Shown: positions 1-8,536 of the stretch, in pieces
Layout: each line of letters starts with the position of its first letter
Numbering within the stretch: the stretch's first letter is position 1
Assembly (NCBI GenBank): GCA_030605575.1
Contig: JAUWIC010000025.1
Span: 1-35,316, forward strand
From: Dehalococcoidia bacterium
GTDB lineage: Bacteria; Chloroflexota; Dehalococcoidia; Dehalococcoidales; E44-bin46
Length of the DNA stretch: 35,316 bases
Reading direction: 5' to 3'
The notes under the pieces: generated by a model
Databases searched by the model: none
Seen by the model: only the letters and a program-made list of their open reading frames with translations
Told to the model about the DNA's origin: nothing
Program-made: the position numbers and the translations under genes

Positions 1-1
1 G

Positions 2-526
2 ATGCTGGCTCATGCAGAAATCCGCGCCATCATTACTGCTCTTGGTGCTGGCATAGACGATGACTTTGACCCATCCAAGCTCCGTTATCACCGGGTCATT
101 ATAATGACTGACGCTGATGTTGATGGCTCTCACATCCGCACCCTGCTTTTGACCTTCTTCTTCCGCCATATGGTGGAGCTGATTAACCGTGAGCACCTGT
201 TCATTGCCCAACCACCCCTATACCGGATTAAAACCAGCAAGGTTGAGCACTGGGTTTACTCTGACCAGGAAAAGGAAGAGGTTCTGCATCAGCTAAAGGG
301 AGCTAAAAAGGTAGGGGTTCAGCGGTATAAGGGTCTGGGGGAGATGAGTGCCGAGCAACTGTGGGAAACGACTATGAATCCCACTAGCCGCACCCTACTT
401 GCCGTCAGTGTAGAAGATGCCGCCAAGGCCGACCACACCTTCCACGTCTTAATGGGCGGAGAAGTCCCACCCCGCAAAGCCTTTATCCAAGCCCACGCCA
501 AAAGCGTGAGGAACCTGGATATTTAA
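2..526 (+). CDS. gyrB: DNA gyrase subunit B, C-terminal part (truncated by window start)
   Basis: Toprim/C-terminal motifs '[25 protein letters not shown]' and '[21 protein letters not shown]'. Confidence 0.97.
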   Translation: MLAHAEIRAIITALGAGIDDDFDPSKLRYHRVIIMTDADVDGSHIRTLLLTFFFRHMVELINREHLFIAQPPLYRIKTSKVEHWVYSDQEKEEVLHQLKGAKKVGVQRYKGLGEMSAEQLWETTMNPTSRTLLAVSVEDAAKADHTFHVLMGGEVPPRKAFIQAHAKSVRNLDI

Positions 527-1092
527 TGGCTGACATTCAACAGAGCGGTGAAATCGTAGCCCTCTTGCTTCAGTTTATCGCTGCCGCCTTCACCGCGGTC
601 GACAAGCACGATAACCTTCACTACCTGGCAGTTTGCCGCTACCACCGCCTCTATTGCCTTAAGTACTGAGCCCCCGGTGGTCAGCACATCATCAACTATA
701 GCCACTCTAGAGCCTGGCTTAAGATGCCCCTCAATCTGCCTCATCGTTCCGTGCTCCTTGGTTACCTCCCTGACAATGAAAGCCGGTATCGGCTTCCCCT
801 CCAGGTGGCTAACCAAGGCAACTGCGGTAACAATGGGGTAAGCCCCTGTTGCCACCCCACCGATGGCATCAACCCCGGTCTTAATCAGCTCATCAAATAT
901 CGCCTTGCCCACCAGGTAGGCGCCTTCCGGGGACAGAGTTATCTTCTTCCCATCAATGTAATAATTACTCTTCCTCCCCGAGGTGAGGGTGAATTCACCG
1001 GTCAGGAAAGCCCCGACCTCACCGGCAATTTCCCTGATTCTCCTGGTGCCCTCGGTATCCAACCCCAACTCTAAAGTGGGATATGTCTCCAT
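523..1092 (-). CDS. pyrE: Orotate phosphoribosyltransferase
   Basis: PRPP-binding motif '[21 protein letters not shown]'; '[17 protein letters not shown]'. Confidence 0.95.
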   Translation of the reverse strand: METYPTLELGLDTEGTRRIREIAGEVGAFLTGEFTLTSGRKSNYYIDGKKITLSPEGAYLVGKAIFDELIKTGVDAIGGVATGAYPIVTAVALVSHLEGKPIPAFIVREVTKEHGTMRQIEGHLKPGSRVAIVDDVLTTGGSVLKAIEAVVAANCQVVKVIVLVDRGEGGSDKLKQEGYDFTALLNVSH

Positions 1093-1113
1093 AATTAACC
1101 TCCTAGCTAAGGT

Positions 1114-1719
1114 TTAGGCTGTAGCATATAGCCCCTGTTCCCGAATATATTTATCTACCGGCTCAGGGACAAGGTGAGCGATGGATAGCCCCTGAGCCAC
1201 CCGGTCTCTGATTACCGAGGCAGTGATATCTACCTCCGGTGTGTCCAGCAAAATCACCCTGCTGGCTAACCCGGGGATTGCGGCTTCCATAGACTTAAGG
1301 TCGGGAAGTGAACAGCCTACTCTGGGGACAGCCACCAGGTAACACATCTTAATCAGCCGTTCTGGCTCCCGCCACTTAGACAGCTCAGCTAAACAATCCC
1401 AACCTAAAATGAAAAACAGCTCACTCCCAGCCCCAAGCTGACCCCTTAGTTCGGCAATGGTATCAACGGTATAAGACGGACCAGCCCGCTCTATCTCCAT
1501 TGTTGACAGTTTGCAGTAGGGCTTATCGCCAATAGCCAGGCGCACCATCTGGACACGGTGCTCCGCCGCCGAAATAGGGCTGTCCATCCTCAGCCAGGGC
1601 AGACCAGCCGGCACAAAGAGAACCTCAGCCAGGTTTAGCCGAACCTTTGTCTCCTCGGCAATAATAAGGTGCCCATTATGAATTGGGTCAAACGTCCCCC
1701 CCAGCACGCCTATATTCAT
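1114..1719 (-). CDS. nadD: Nicotinate-nucleotide adenylyltransferase
   Basis: N-terminal 'GVLGGTFDPIHNGHLIIAEE'; 'SVIRDRVAQGLSIAHLVPEPVDKYI'. Confidence 0.95.
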   Translation of the reverse strand: MNIGVLGGTFDPIHNGHLIIAEETKVRLNLAEVLFVPAGLPWLRMDSPISAAEHRVQMVRLAIGDKPYCKLSTMEIERAGPSYTVDTIAELRGQLGAGSELFFILGWDCLAELSKWREPERLIKMCYLVAVPRVGCSLPDLKSMEAAIPGLASRVILLDTPEVDITASVIRDRVAQGLSIAHLVPEPVDKYIREQGLYATA

Positions 1720-1723
1720 CCTG

Positions 1724-2989
1724 CTACCACTCCCATTCTAAATTCCCGCAGCGAACCTTGTCACCGGGCTTAACCCCGGCCTTCGCCAAAGCCTTGCTCA
1801 CCCCCAGCCTAGTGAATTGCCGTCTAATCTGCCTGCATACTTCAGGGCTAGACACATCTGTCCTGGCCACAATGCGCTCCAGTTCGGGAGCGACAACGAC
1901 AAAGGTATCACCTTCCTTATGCACACTGGGCCCAGCCACCCGGGGCTGCGGGTGAAAGACCTTCCTGACAATCTTCCCCCCACCTCCCCTCTCAACAGTA
2001 ACCTGACTCACCATCTCCATCGCCTCAGCCATAAGCTCGGCAACGCCCTCCCCGGTGGCGGCTGAAATGAAACGGGGTGAGGCGGCAACAGTACCAAAGG
2101 CGCCCTTAATCTCAGCTAACTGAGCCTGAACCTGAGGCAAATCAATCTTATTAACTACCACCAGCTGGGACTTCTGGGCCAGAGCCGAATCATATAAGCT
2201 GAGCTCGGCATTGACCTGTATCATATCTGCCACCGGAGACGCCGAGCTACCATCTATCAAGTGAATAAGTATCTTGGTCCGGGTAACATGGCGCAGGAAA
2301 TCGTGTCCCAGACCACGACCAAGGTGGGCACCATCTATTAACCCTGGAATCTCAGCCACGACCAAGCTTCGCTGGCCAACTTCAACCAGACCCAGAACGG
2401 GCTCACGAGTAGTAAAGGGGTAACTGGCTATTTTAGGCTTGGCTGCGGAACAGGCGGCTAGCAACGTAGACTTGCCCACATTAGGATAACCAATAATACC
2501 AACATCGGCGATAAGCCTCAACTCTAATATTACTGAGTTCTCCTCCCCAGTCTCCCCCCGCTGAGCAATCTGTGGGGCTTGATTAGTCGACGAAGCAAAA
2601 TGAGTATTGCCCAGACCTCCCTTCCCACCCTTAGCTATTACTGCCTGCTGACCGGGCTCCTCCAAATCAGCGATAACGGCATCACCACCTACCTGCGCCG
2701 TATATAAGACTACAGTCCCTACCGGAACGGTTAATATCAGGTTTTTCCCCTTCTTACCGTGTTTCTTTTTACTCCTACCACTCTCACCATCGGCGGCCCT
2801 ATAGAATCGTCTTCGCTCCAATGCCCGCAGACTGGTAACGCTATCATCAGCCATTATCGCTACATCGCCTCCATCACCTCCATCGCCACCATCAGGACCA
2901 CCAAAAGGAACAAACTTCTCCTGTCTGAAGCTTACTACTCCATCCCCCCCAGCACCAGCCCTTACCTTTATTTCTGCTCGGTCATACAT
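1724..2989 (-). CDS. obg: GTPase Obg/CgtA
   Basis: Glycine-rich Obg fold 'VRAGAGGDGVVSFRQEKFVPFGGPDGGDGGDGGDV'; G1 'GYPNVGKSTLL'; C-terminal OCT domain. Confidence 0.97.
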   Translation of the reverse strand: MYDRAEIKVRAGAGGDGVVSFRQEKFVPFGGPDGGDGGDGGDVAIMADDSVTSLRALERRRFYRAADGESGRSKKKHGKKGKNLILTVPVGTVVLYTAQVGGDAVIADLEEPGQQAVIAKGGKGGLGNTHFASSTNQAPQIAQRGETGEENSVILELRLIADVGIIGYPNVGKSTLLAACSAAKPKIASYPFTTREPVLGLVEVGQRSLVVAEIPGLIDGAHLGRGLGHDFLRHVTRTKILIHLIDGSSASPVADMIQVNAELSLYDSALAQKSQLVVVNKIDLPQVQAQLAEIKGAFGTVAASPRFISAATGEGVAELMAEAMEMVSQVTVERGGGGKIVRKVFHPQPRVAGPSVHKEGDTFVVVAPELERIVARTDVSSPEVCRQIRRQFTRLGVSKALAKAGVKPGDKVRCGNLEWEW

Positions 2990-3237
2990 TGTCTAGCTCG
3001 CCTGACTTATTAATATAATTATAAATTATATTTATCTCAAGGTATATCTGTTCTTTAGTTAATAATAATTATAATATTAGATAAGGTATTTATAGTAGGG
3101 AGCAATTTTAGGTAGGATAGAGGTTCAGTTTCTTCCTGGTAACCAATCAGCCAGGAAGATATATAAACCTTATATTTTTAGCCGGCTGCTTTTTATAGTT
3201 TACTTATAAAATTCTTTATAGAAATAAGAACTTTGAA

Positions 3238-4602
3238 CTATAGACTTTGCCGGATATCCAGGATTTTTTGGTGTAAATAAGCATTGCTATTGATAGTATT
3301 GGCTATTTTTTCACAAGCGGAGCTAACAGTTATAGGTTCTCTCCCTCCCAACTCCCGGCCAATTTGGGCCAGTGAGCTATTGGTTTCCTGCCGGATAAGA
3401 TACATGGCTACCTGTCGAGCTAAAGCAGTTTCTTTGTCCCTTTTCCGGCTCTTCAAGTCTTTAGTGGCTAGCTGGAAACTGTCGGCTACCGCTTCTATCA
3501 CCAGCGCCGGGGTGATAGAAGCATCTTGGGGACGTTTAGTGGCTATATCCTCAAGCGCTTGGGCGGCTATCTCTGGGGTAATTAAAGCTTTAAGCAGCTT
3601 GGCATAAGCAATTACCCGATTTAGGTTACCTTCTAGCTCCCTTATGTTCTGCTGAATCCGCTGAGCAATAAACTCCAGCACATCTAAAGTAATACCCTGC
3701 TCTCTCTGTTTAGCCTTAGCCTGTAAAATAGCCAGGCGTGTTTCAAAGTCAGGTGGTTGGATATGAACAATTAACCCCCATTCAAAACGGGAACATAGCC
3801 TTGCCTCAACCGGGACATAGTCCCGCCGCTTTGTTTTGCCTGCAGGCATAGCTTTCGGGGAGCGGTCACTGGTGATAACAATCTGGCGGTTATTGTTATG
3901 TAGCTCATTAAAGGTGTGGAAGAAGCTTTCTTCGGTCTGCTCCTTGCCGGTGATGAAGTGGATATCATCAATCAACAGCATATCAACGCTTCTATATTTA
4001 TTTCGGAACTCCTCGGTTTTTCTTTCTTGAATAGCCTTGATAAACTCGTTGGTAAACTGCTCGCTGCTAACATAAAGCACTTGAATATGGTTAGCTAAAG
4101 CAGCATGACCAATAGCCTGCAGCAAATGGGTTTTGCCTAAACCCGGCCCTCCGTATATGAATAGCGGATTATGGCTACCTCCCGGGTTTTCGGCTACTCC
4201 GAGAGCAGCGGCATAGGCTAAACGATTACAACTACCGGTAACGAAGGAATCAAAGGTGTATTTTGGGTTGAACCTTGGTCCGGGTTCTTCTCGGACACTG
4301 TGGCTACCTGATGAATTTTGATGTCTGGAATTTACTTGGAAGAGGACTTTGGTATCACGGCCGGTAAGACCAATAAGTGTTTTCTCAATCAAAGAGCGCT
4401 GGTTCTTATCTAAATATTCAGCAACGAAGGTATTGGGTACACCGACAACAAACTGATTATCCTGGTAGCTTAGACCTACCGTTTTTTCCAGCCAGGTCCG
4501 GTAGTTAGGCTTGTTGACTTGGATTTGCAGTTCACCTAAGGCTGTTTCCCAGATTTGTTGCGCCGGTCTTTCCATTAAACTCCTTTCGTCAAGCTCAAGC
4601 AC
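3238..4602 (-). CDS. dnaA: Chromosomal replication initiator protein DnaA (with an atypical insertion; start may be the internal Met, 'MERPAQQIW')
   Basis: 'NPLFIYGGPGLGKTHLLQAIGH', 'LLIDDIHFITGKEQTEESFFHTFNELH', 'SRFEWGLIVHIQPPDFETRLAIL', domain IV 'IGRELGGREPITVSSACEKI'. Confidence 0.96.
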   Translation of the reverse strand: MLELDERSLMERPAQQIWETALGELQIQVNKPNYRTWLEKTVGLSYQDNQFVVGVPNTFVAEYLDKNQRSLIEKTLIGLTGRDTKVLFQVNSRHQNSSGSHSVREEPGPRFNPKYTFDSFVTGSCNRLAYAAALGVAENPGGSHNPLFIYGGPGLGKTHLLQAIGHAALANHIQVLYVSSEQFTNEFIKAIQERKTEEFRNKYRSVDMLLIDDIHFITGKEQTEESFFHTFNELHNNNRQIVITSDRSPKAMPAGKTKRRDYVPVEARLCSRFEWGLIVHIQPPDFETRLAILQAKAKQREQGITLDVLEFIAQRIQQNIRELEGNLNRVIAYAKLLKALITPEIAAQALEDIATKRPQDASITPALVIEAVADSFQLATKDLKSRKRDKETALARQVAMYLIRQETNSSLAQIGRELGGREPITVSSACEKIANTINSNAYLHQKILDIRQSL

Positions 4603-4721
4603 ATTTCATCCCGTGGCTGGGAACTGGAGGGGCTTATATGGGGCATGGGGGAGGAATTAAAAATGAGGATGTTAGAATACTACCAAGGGTCTTCGCCAGA
4701 TGGCAAGAGTTTTGGTGCTGG

Positions 4722-4991
4722 TTGCTGACCATTTTTAGTGCCCATTTTCCCTTAGAAGGTCTGTCAGACTTTTCTATTTATCTATTATCTCCCGCGTAGA
4801 TATAAGATGCCAATAGTCCAAATTTTTCCTGAATTGTCCGTGTTTGTTTCTTAATTCACCTAATAATATAACACCTGGGATATGCCAATTGGCAAATCTG
4901 GTGACAGTAATTGCTGGGTATTCTTAGCCCCAGTTTCCCCTTGTCAGGTCGGTCAGGCTTTTTTATTTACCTAATATTTCCGTTGTAGATT
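4722..4991. repeat. Pair of imperfect direct repeats (4722-4802 and 4911-4991) in the dnaA-fmt intergenic region
   Basis: Ungapped by-eye alignment of two 81-bp units (ttgctg...tttta...cgtagat / ttgctg...tttta...tgtagat), roughly 73% identical. Confidence 0.7.
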
Positions 4992-5048
4992 GGAAAGGCA
5001 AGAGTTGTTAGAAAATTTTTTTGATGTTAAGATTTAGCCATAGGAGGT

Positions 5049-5990
5049 TTGAATTTGCGACTTATTTTTATGGGTAGCCCTGAGTTTGCCGTTCTTCCTC
5101 TGGAGCACCTTATTCTTAATCACTATCAGGTGGCGGCAGTCTATACTCAGCCGGATAAACCGGCAGGCAGGGGGTGTTCCCTGTTGCCGACGCCGGTAAA
5201 AAGGACAGCCGTAGCCCACAAGCTACCAGTAATGCAGCCAGCTAGCTTGAAGGAGGCCGAGGCTGTAGCCCAGCTAGCTGGCTTTCACCCTGATATTATA
5301 GTGGTGGCTGCCTTTGGTCAGATTCTGCCCCAGTCGGTTTTAGACATCCCCGGCTACGGGTGTATTAATCTTCACCCATCCCTGCTATCTAGATTTAGAG
5401 GCGCCTCACCAGTAGCCTCGACTATTCTAGCCGGTGATGACGTTACCGGGGTTAGCCTTATGCTGATGGACAAGGGGTTAGATACCGGTCCGATATTAGC
5501 CAGGGCACAGATTCCTATCTCAGCGCAGGATACTACGGGCTCACTTACCGCCAAGCTGTCCTTGATAGCCGCTCAGTTACTGCTGGAAGTTTTACCTGGC
5601 TGGTTAAGGGGTGAGCTCACTCCACAGCCTCAGAATGAAGCCGAAGCTACCCATTCTGTTCCCATCTCCAAGCAGGAGGGTAAGATTGATTGGCATCTAC
5701 CAGCTATAGACATATGGCGGCGGGTGCGTGCCTTCCATCCCTGGCCGGGGTGTTACACCACATGGCAGGGTAGGCAGCTTAAGATTATTGAGGCGGTGCC
5801 TCTGCCGGGGCAAGGAACCCCTGATATAGGGCAGGTGGTAGCCATAGAGGGGGCCAAGGCTGCCTTTGGCGTCAGTACCGGTAGTGGCATTTTAGGGGTA
5901 TTAAAGCTCCAAATGGAGGGGAAGCGAGCTATGTCGGCTGCCGACTTTTTGAAGGGACAGCGGCAGTTCATTGGCACCATATTACAATAA
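5049..5990 (+). CDS. fmt: Methionyl-tRNA formyltransferase (TTG start, at 5049 or 5055 after AGGAGG)
   Basis: 'RLIFMGSPEFAVLPLEHL', 'CINLHPSLLSRFRGASPVASTILAGDDVTGVSLM'. Confidence 0.96.
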   Translation: MNLRLIFMGSPEFAVLPLEHLILNHYQVAAVYTQPDKPAGRGCSLLPTPVKRTAVAHKLPVMQPASLKEAEAVAQLAGFHPDIIVVAAFGQILPQSVLDIPGYGCINLHPSLLSRFRGASPVASTILAGDDVTGVSLMLMDKGLDTGPILARAQIPISAQDTTGSLTAKLSLIAAQLLLEVLPGWLRGELTPQPQNEAEATHSVPISKQEGKIDWHLPAIDIWRRVRAFHPWPGCYTTWQGRQLKIIEAVPLPGQGTPDIGQVVAIEGAKAAFGVSTGSGILGVLKLQMEGKRAMSAADFLKGQRQFIGTILQ

Positions 5991-6005
5991 TTTGAATCGG
6001 AGGTT

Positions 6006-6788
6006 ATGTTGTCTTTACCTAAGAACTTGAGCCGGTTTGCTACTCTGGTAGGTATTATTGCCCGGTTACGAGCCCCTGACGGCTGTCCCTGGGACAGAAA
6101 GCAGACCCACACCTCACTACGGGAAAACCTGTTGCAGGAGTGCTACGAGGTATTGGAGGCTCTGGATAAGGAGGATTCGGCTAAGCTTTGTGATGAATTG
6201 GGCGACCTGCTGATGCAGATTGTCTTCCATACTCAGATTGCCACTGAAGCCGGGGAATTTGAGCTGGGGGATGTAATAAGCAGCATCAATACCAAGCTAA
6301 TTCATCGCCACCCCCATGTCTTTGGCTCGCTAAAGGTTAAGGATGCCGAGGAGGTGGCAGTTAACTGGGAGGTTTTAAAGCGAGAGGAGAGGGAGACCGA
6401 TGCCTCTATCCTGGCCGGCATACCCAAGCCAATGCCGGCGTTAGGTTATAGTCAGGAGATTCAGCGGCGGGTGGCACAGCTTGGCTTTGACTGGAAAGAT
6501 ATTGAGGGTGTAATTGATAAGCTGGCTGAAGAGGTTGGGGAATTTAAGCGAGCCGGTAGCCAGCAGAAAGCCCAGGAGTTTGGTGATTTGCTATTTACCC
6601 TGGCTAACATTGCCCGCCGGTTGGGGATTGACCTGGAGTCAGCCCTCAGGCAGGCAAACCAGAAGTTTTATCAGCGCTTTACCTATATGGAAGAGGTCTG
6701 CCGCCAGCGTGGTGTCAATCTGGGTGAGCTATCCTTTGACCAGCAAAACGCCCTGTGGGAGGAAGCCAAGAAAAATATAGAAGGGTAA
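6006..6788 (+). CDS. mazG: Nucleoside triphosphate pyrophosphohydrolase MazG
   Basis: 'LRAPDGCPWDRKQTHTSLRENLLQECYEVLEALD', 'ELGDLLMQIVFHTQIA'. Confidence 0.95.
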   Translation: MLSLPKNLSRFATLVGIIARLRAPDGCPWDRKQTHTSLRENLLQECYEVLEALDKEDSAKLCDELGDLLMQIVFHTQIATEAGEFELGDVISSINTKLIHRHPHVFGSLKVKDAEEVAVNWEVLKREERETDASILAGIPKPMPALGYSQEIQRRVAQLGFDWKDIEGVIDKLAEEVGEFKRAGSQQKAQEFGDLLFTLANIARRLGIDLESALRQANQKFYQRFTYMEEVCRQRGVNLGELSFDQQNALWEEAKKNIEG

Positions 6789-6791
6789 AGT

Positions 6792-6864
6792 CGGGGTGAG
6801 AGGATTTGAACCTCCGACCTCAGCGTCCCGAACGCTGCGCGCTACCAAGCTGCGCTACACCCCG
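6792..6864 (-). tRNA. tRNA-Pro (anticodon CGG)
   Basis: Reverse complement CGGGGTGTAGCGCAGCTTGGTAGCGCGCAGCGTTCGGGACGCTGAGGTCGGAGGTTCAAATCCTCTCACCCCG folds as a 73-nt cloverleaf; anticodon loop TTCGGGA; no encoded CCA. Confidence 0.95.
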
Positions 6865-6923
6865 CAACCATTATTATAGGCGGATTTAACCTCTTGAGCA
6901 AGAATGATGAACTAAAAAAATTA

Positions 6924-7053
6924 AGTTCCCCTTTGGGGGAGAAAATATTAAGATATTATATAAGATATTATAAAGGAGAGTTTAAGAGAGGCGAAGCCTC
7001 TCTTAACAAAAAAGCTTCCCCTTTCTAAGGGGAAGGGGATACAGGGGATGGGG
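6924..7053. repeat. Intergenic hairpin-repeat region (perfect 11-bp stem at 6982-7006; 8-bp stem at 7016-7034)
   Basis: TTAAGAGAGGC-GAA-GCCTCTCTTAA and TTCCCCTT-TCT-AAGGGGAA, followed by 'ggggatacaggggatggggtt'; the same motif family occurs at 17518-17815. Confidence 0.75.
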
Positions 7054-7064
7054 TTACTAAAAAG

Positions 7065-8252
7065 ATGAAATACTGTGTTTTGATAATTGATGGGGCTTCG
7101 GGTTGGCCATTACCGGAGCGTGAGGGCAAGACCTGTTTGGAGCTGGCTCATACCCCAAACCTGGAGGCTATGGCGCAGGAAGGCTTTCTGGGACTTGTCC
7201 GCACCGTGCCGCCGGGGATGGAACCCAGCAGTGCCTGCGCTTGTATGTCGGTTCTCGGTTATGACCCCAGGGTCTATTATCGGGGTAGGAGTGCCATTGA
7301 GGCTAAGAGCCTGGGCATCCCTATTGATGACGGGGAGGCTGTTTTTCGCTGCAATCTGGTGGCGGTTCGTGATGGCAAAATGTGGAGCTATAGCTCGGGT
7401 TATATCAGCACTCCTGAGGCAGGGCCGCTTATTTCGGCTTTGAATGAGACCCTGGGTAGTGATAAGATACACTTTTACCCCGGCGTCAGCTACCGACATA
7501 TATGCAAACTGAAAGGGCGAGAGGATACGCTCCTGGCTACCTGCACCCCTCCCCACGATATCCCGGATAAGCCCATTGAGGAGTTTCTGCCTGAGGGTCG
7601 GGGAAGCGACCTATTACGAGACCTGATGAAGCGCTCAGAGGCGGTGCTCCGAGACCATCCGGTAAATATAGAGCGGAGGTCTCGCGGCGATATACCGGCG
7701 ACAATGATATGGCTGTTCTGGGGTAGTGGTAAGATACCCGATATGCCGCCATTTAAGCAGGTTTATGGTCTTAGGGCGGCGGTGACATCCGGGGTTGACC
7801 TGCTCCGGGGCTTAGCCCGAATGGTGGGGATGGATAGATTAGATATACCGGGGGTAACCGATGGTCTGGACAACGACTATGCGGCTCAGGCGGTCGGGGC
7901 TCTAAACGCCCTGGAGGACCATGATTTGGTGGTTATTCATGTTGAGGCGCCCGATGAGGCGGCTCATGCCGGCGCCATTGATGATAAAATAGAGGCTATC
8001 CAGAGGGTGGATAGCGAGGTTGTCAGCCGGCTCCGCTCCTGGCAGTCAGACTCCCTTCGGGTACTAATTATGCCCGACCACCCCACCCCGATACAGACTC
8101 AGACCCATGTTGCCGACCCGGTGCCATTTATGCTCTGGGGACCGGGGTTTACGGCTAACGGGGCGAAAAAATTCACCGAATCCGAGGCCAAAAAAGTAGG
8201 TTTTTTTATTGACAACGGGTATAATATTATGAATATGCTGATAGGTGGATGA
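7065..8252 (+). CDS. apgM: Archaeal-type cofactor-independent 2,3-bisphosphoglycerate-independent phosphoglycerate mutase (ApgM family)
   Basis: 'VLIIDGASGWPLPEREGKTCLELAHTPNLEAMAQEGFLG', 'GMEPSSACACMSVLGYDPRVYYRGRSAIEA', 'VHVEAPDEAAHAG'-like 'VIHVEAPDEAAHAGAIDDKIEAI', 'MPDHPTPI'. Confidence 0.93.
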   Translation: MKYCVLIIDGASGWPLPEREGKTCLELAHTPNLEAMAQEGFLGLVRTVPPGMEPSSACACMSVLGYDPRVYYRGRSAIEAKSLGIPIDDGEAVFRCNLVAVRDGKMWSYSSGYISTPEAGPLISALNETLGSDKIHFYPGVSYRHICKLKGREDTLLATCTPPHDIPDKPIEEFLPEGRGSDLLRDLMKRSEAVLRDHPVNIERRSRGDIPATMIWLFWGSGKIPDMPPFKQVYGLRAAVTSGVDLLRGLARMVGMDRLDIPGVTDGLDNDYAAQAVGALNALEDHDLVVIHVEAPDEAAHAGAIDDKIEAIQRVDSEVVSRLRSWQSDSLRVLIMPDHPTPIQTQTHVADPVPFMLWGPGFTANGAKKFTESEAKKVGFFIDNGYNIMNMLIGG

Positions 8253-8477
8253 TACAATCCTTAATTAAAAAGATAAAAACGTATTATCTCACCTAGTGAA
8301 AACGAGTAGTCCTGAGTGCCTTTCCCTCTGGAATTCAGCTTCTTCTTGTACTTTCTAGTGCCATCTAACGATTCCTAATACTTAAAAGTTAGTTAACAGA
8401 AAAGGTTGTAAGGTTAAGCAGTGCGAATTTGTGATATTGTTGTGACAATTATACTGTATCAAACTTGGGAATAAGGC

Positions 8478-8506
8478 TTTGGAATAAGGTAAATTTGCCG
8501 TATAAT
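8478..8506 (+). promoter_or_regulatory. Putative sigma-70 promoter upstream of the orphan sigma factor gene
   Basis: Perfect -10 TATAAT (8501-8506) with weak -35 TTGGAA (8479-8484), 16-bp spacer; 'ggaataagg' is directly repeated upstream. Confidence 0.4.
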
Positions 8507-8536
8507 ATAACTAGATAACCAATTTGCGGGGAAAAT

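Noticed and set aside
724-1074. 116-aa ORF on the plus strand
   Set aside because: Entirely antisense to the well-supported pyrE; no recognisable domain.
1683-2065. Plus-strand ORFs opposite nadD/obg
   Set aside because: Shadow ORFs antisense to GC-rich conserved genes.
5753-6112. 119-aa minus ORF across the fmt/mazG junction
   Set aside because: Antisense to two strongly supported genes; no RBS or domain.
6924-7053. Possible CRISPR array because of repeated hairpins
   Set aside because: Repeats are not evenly spaced, differ from each other, and have no unique spacers; no cas genes in the window.
8429-8452. CRP/FNR-like TTGTGA-N-TGACAA site upstream of the sigma factor
   Set aside because: Half-site spacing and symmetry do not match a convincing palindrome; likely chance in AT-rich DNA.
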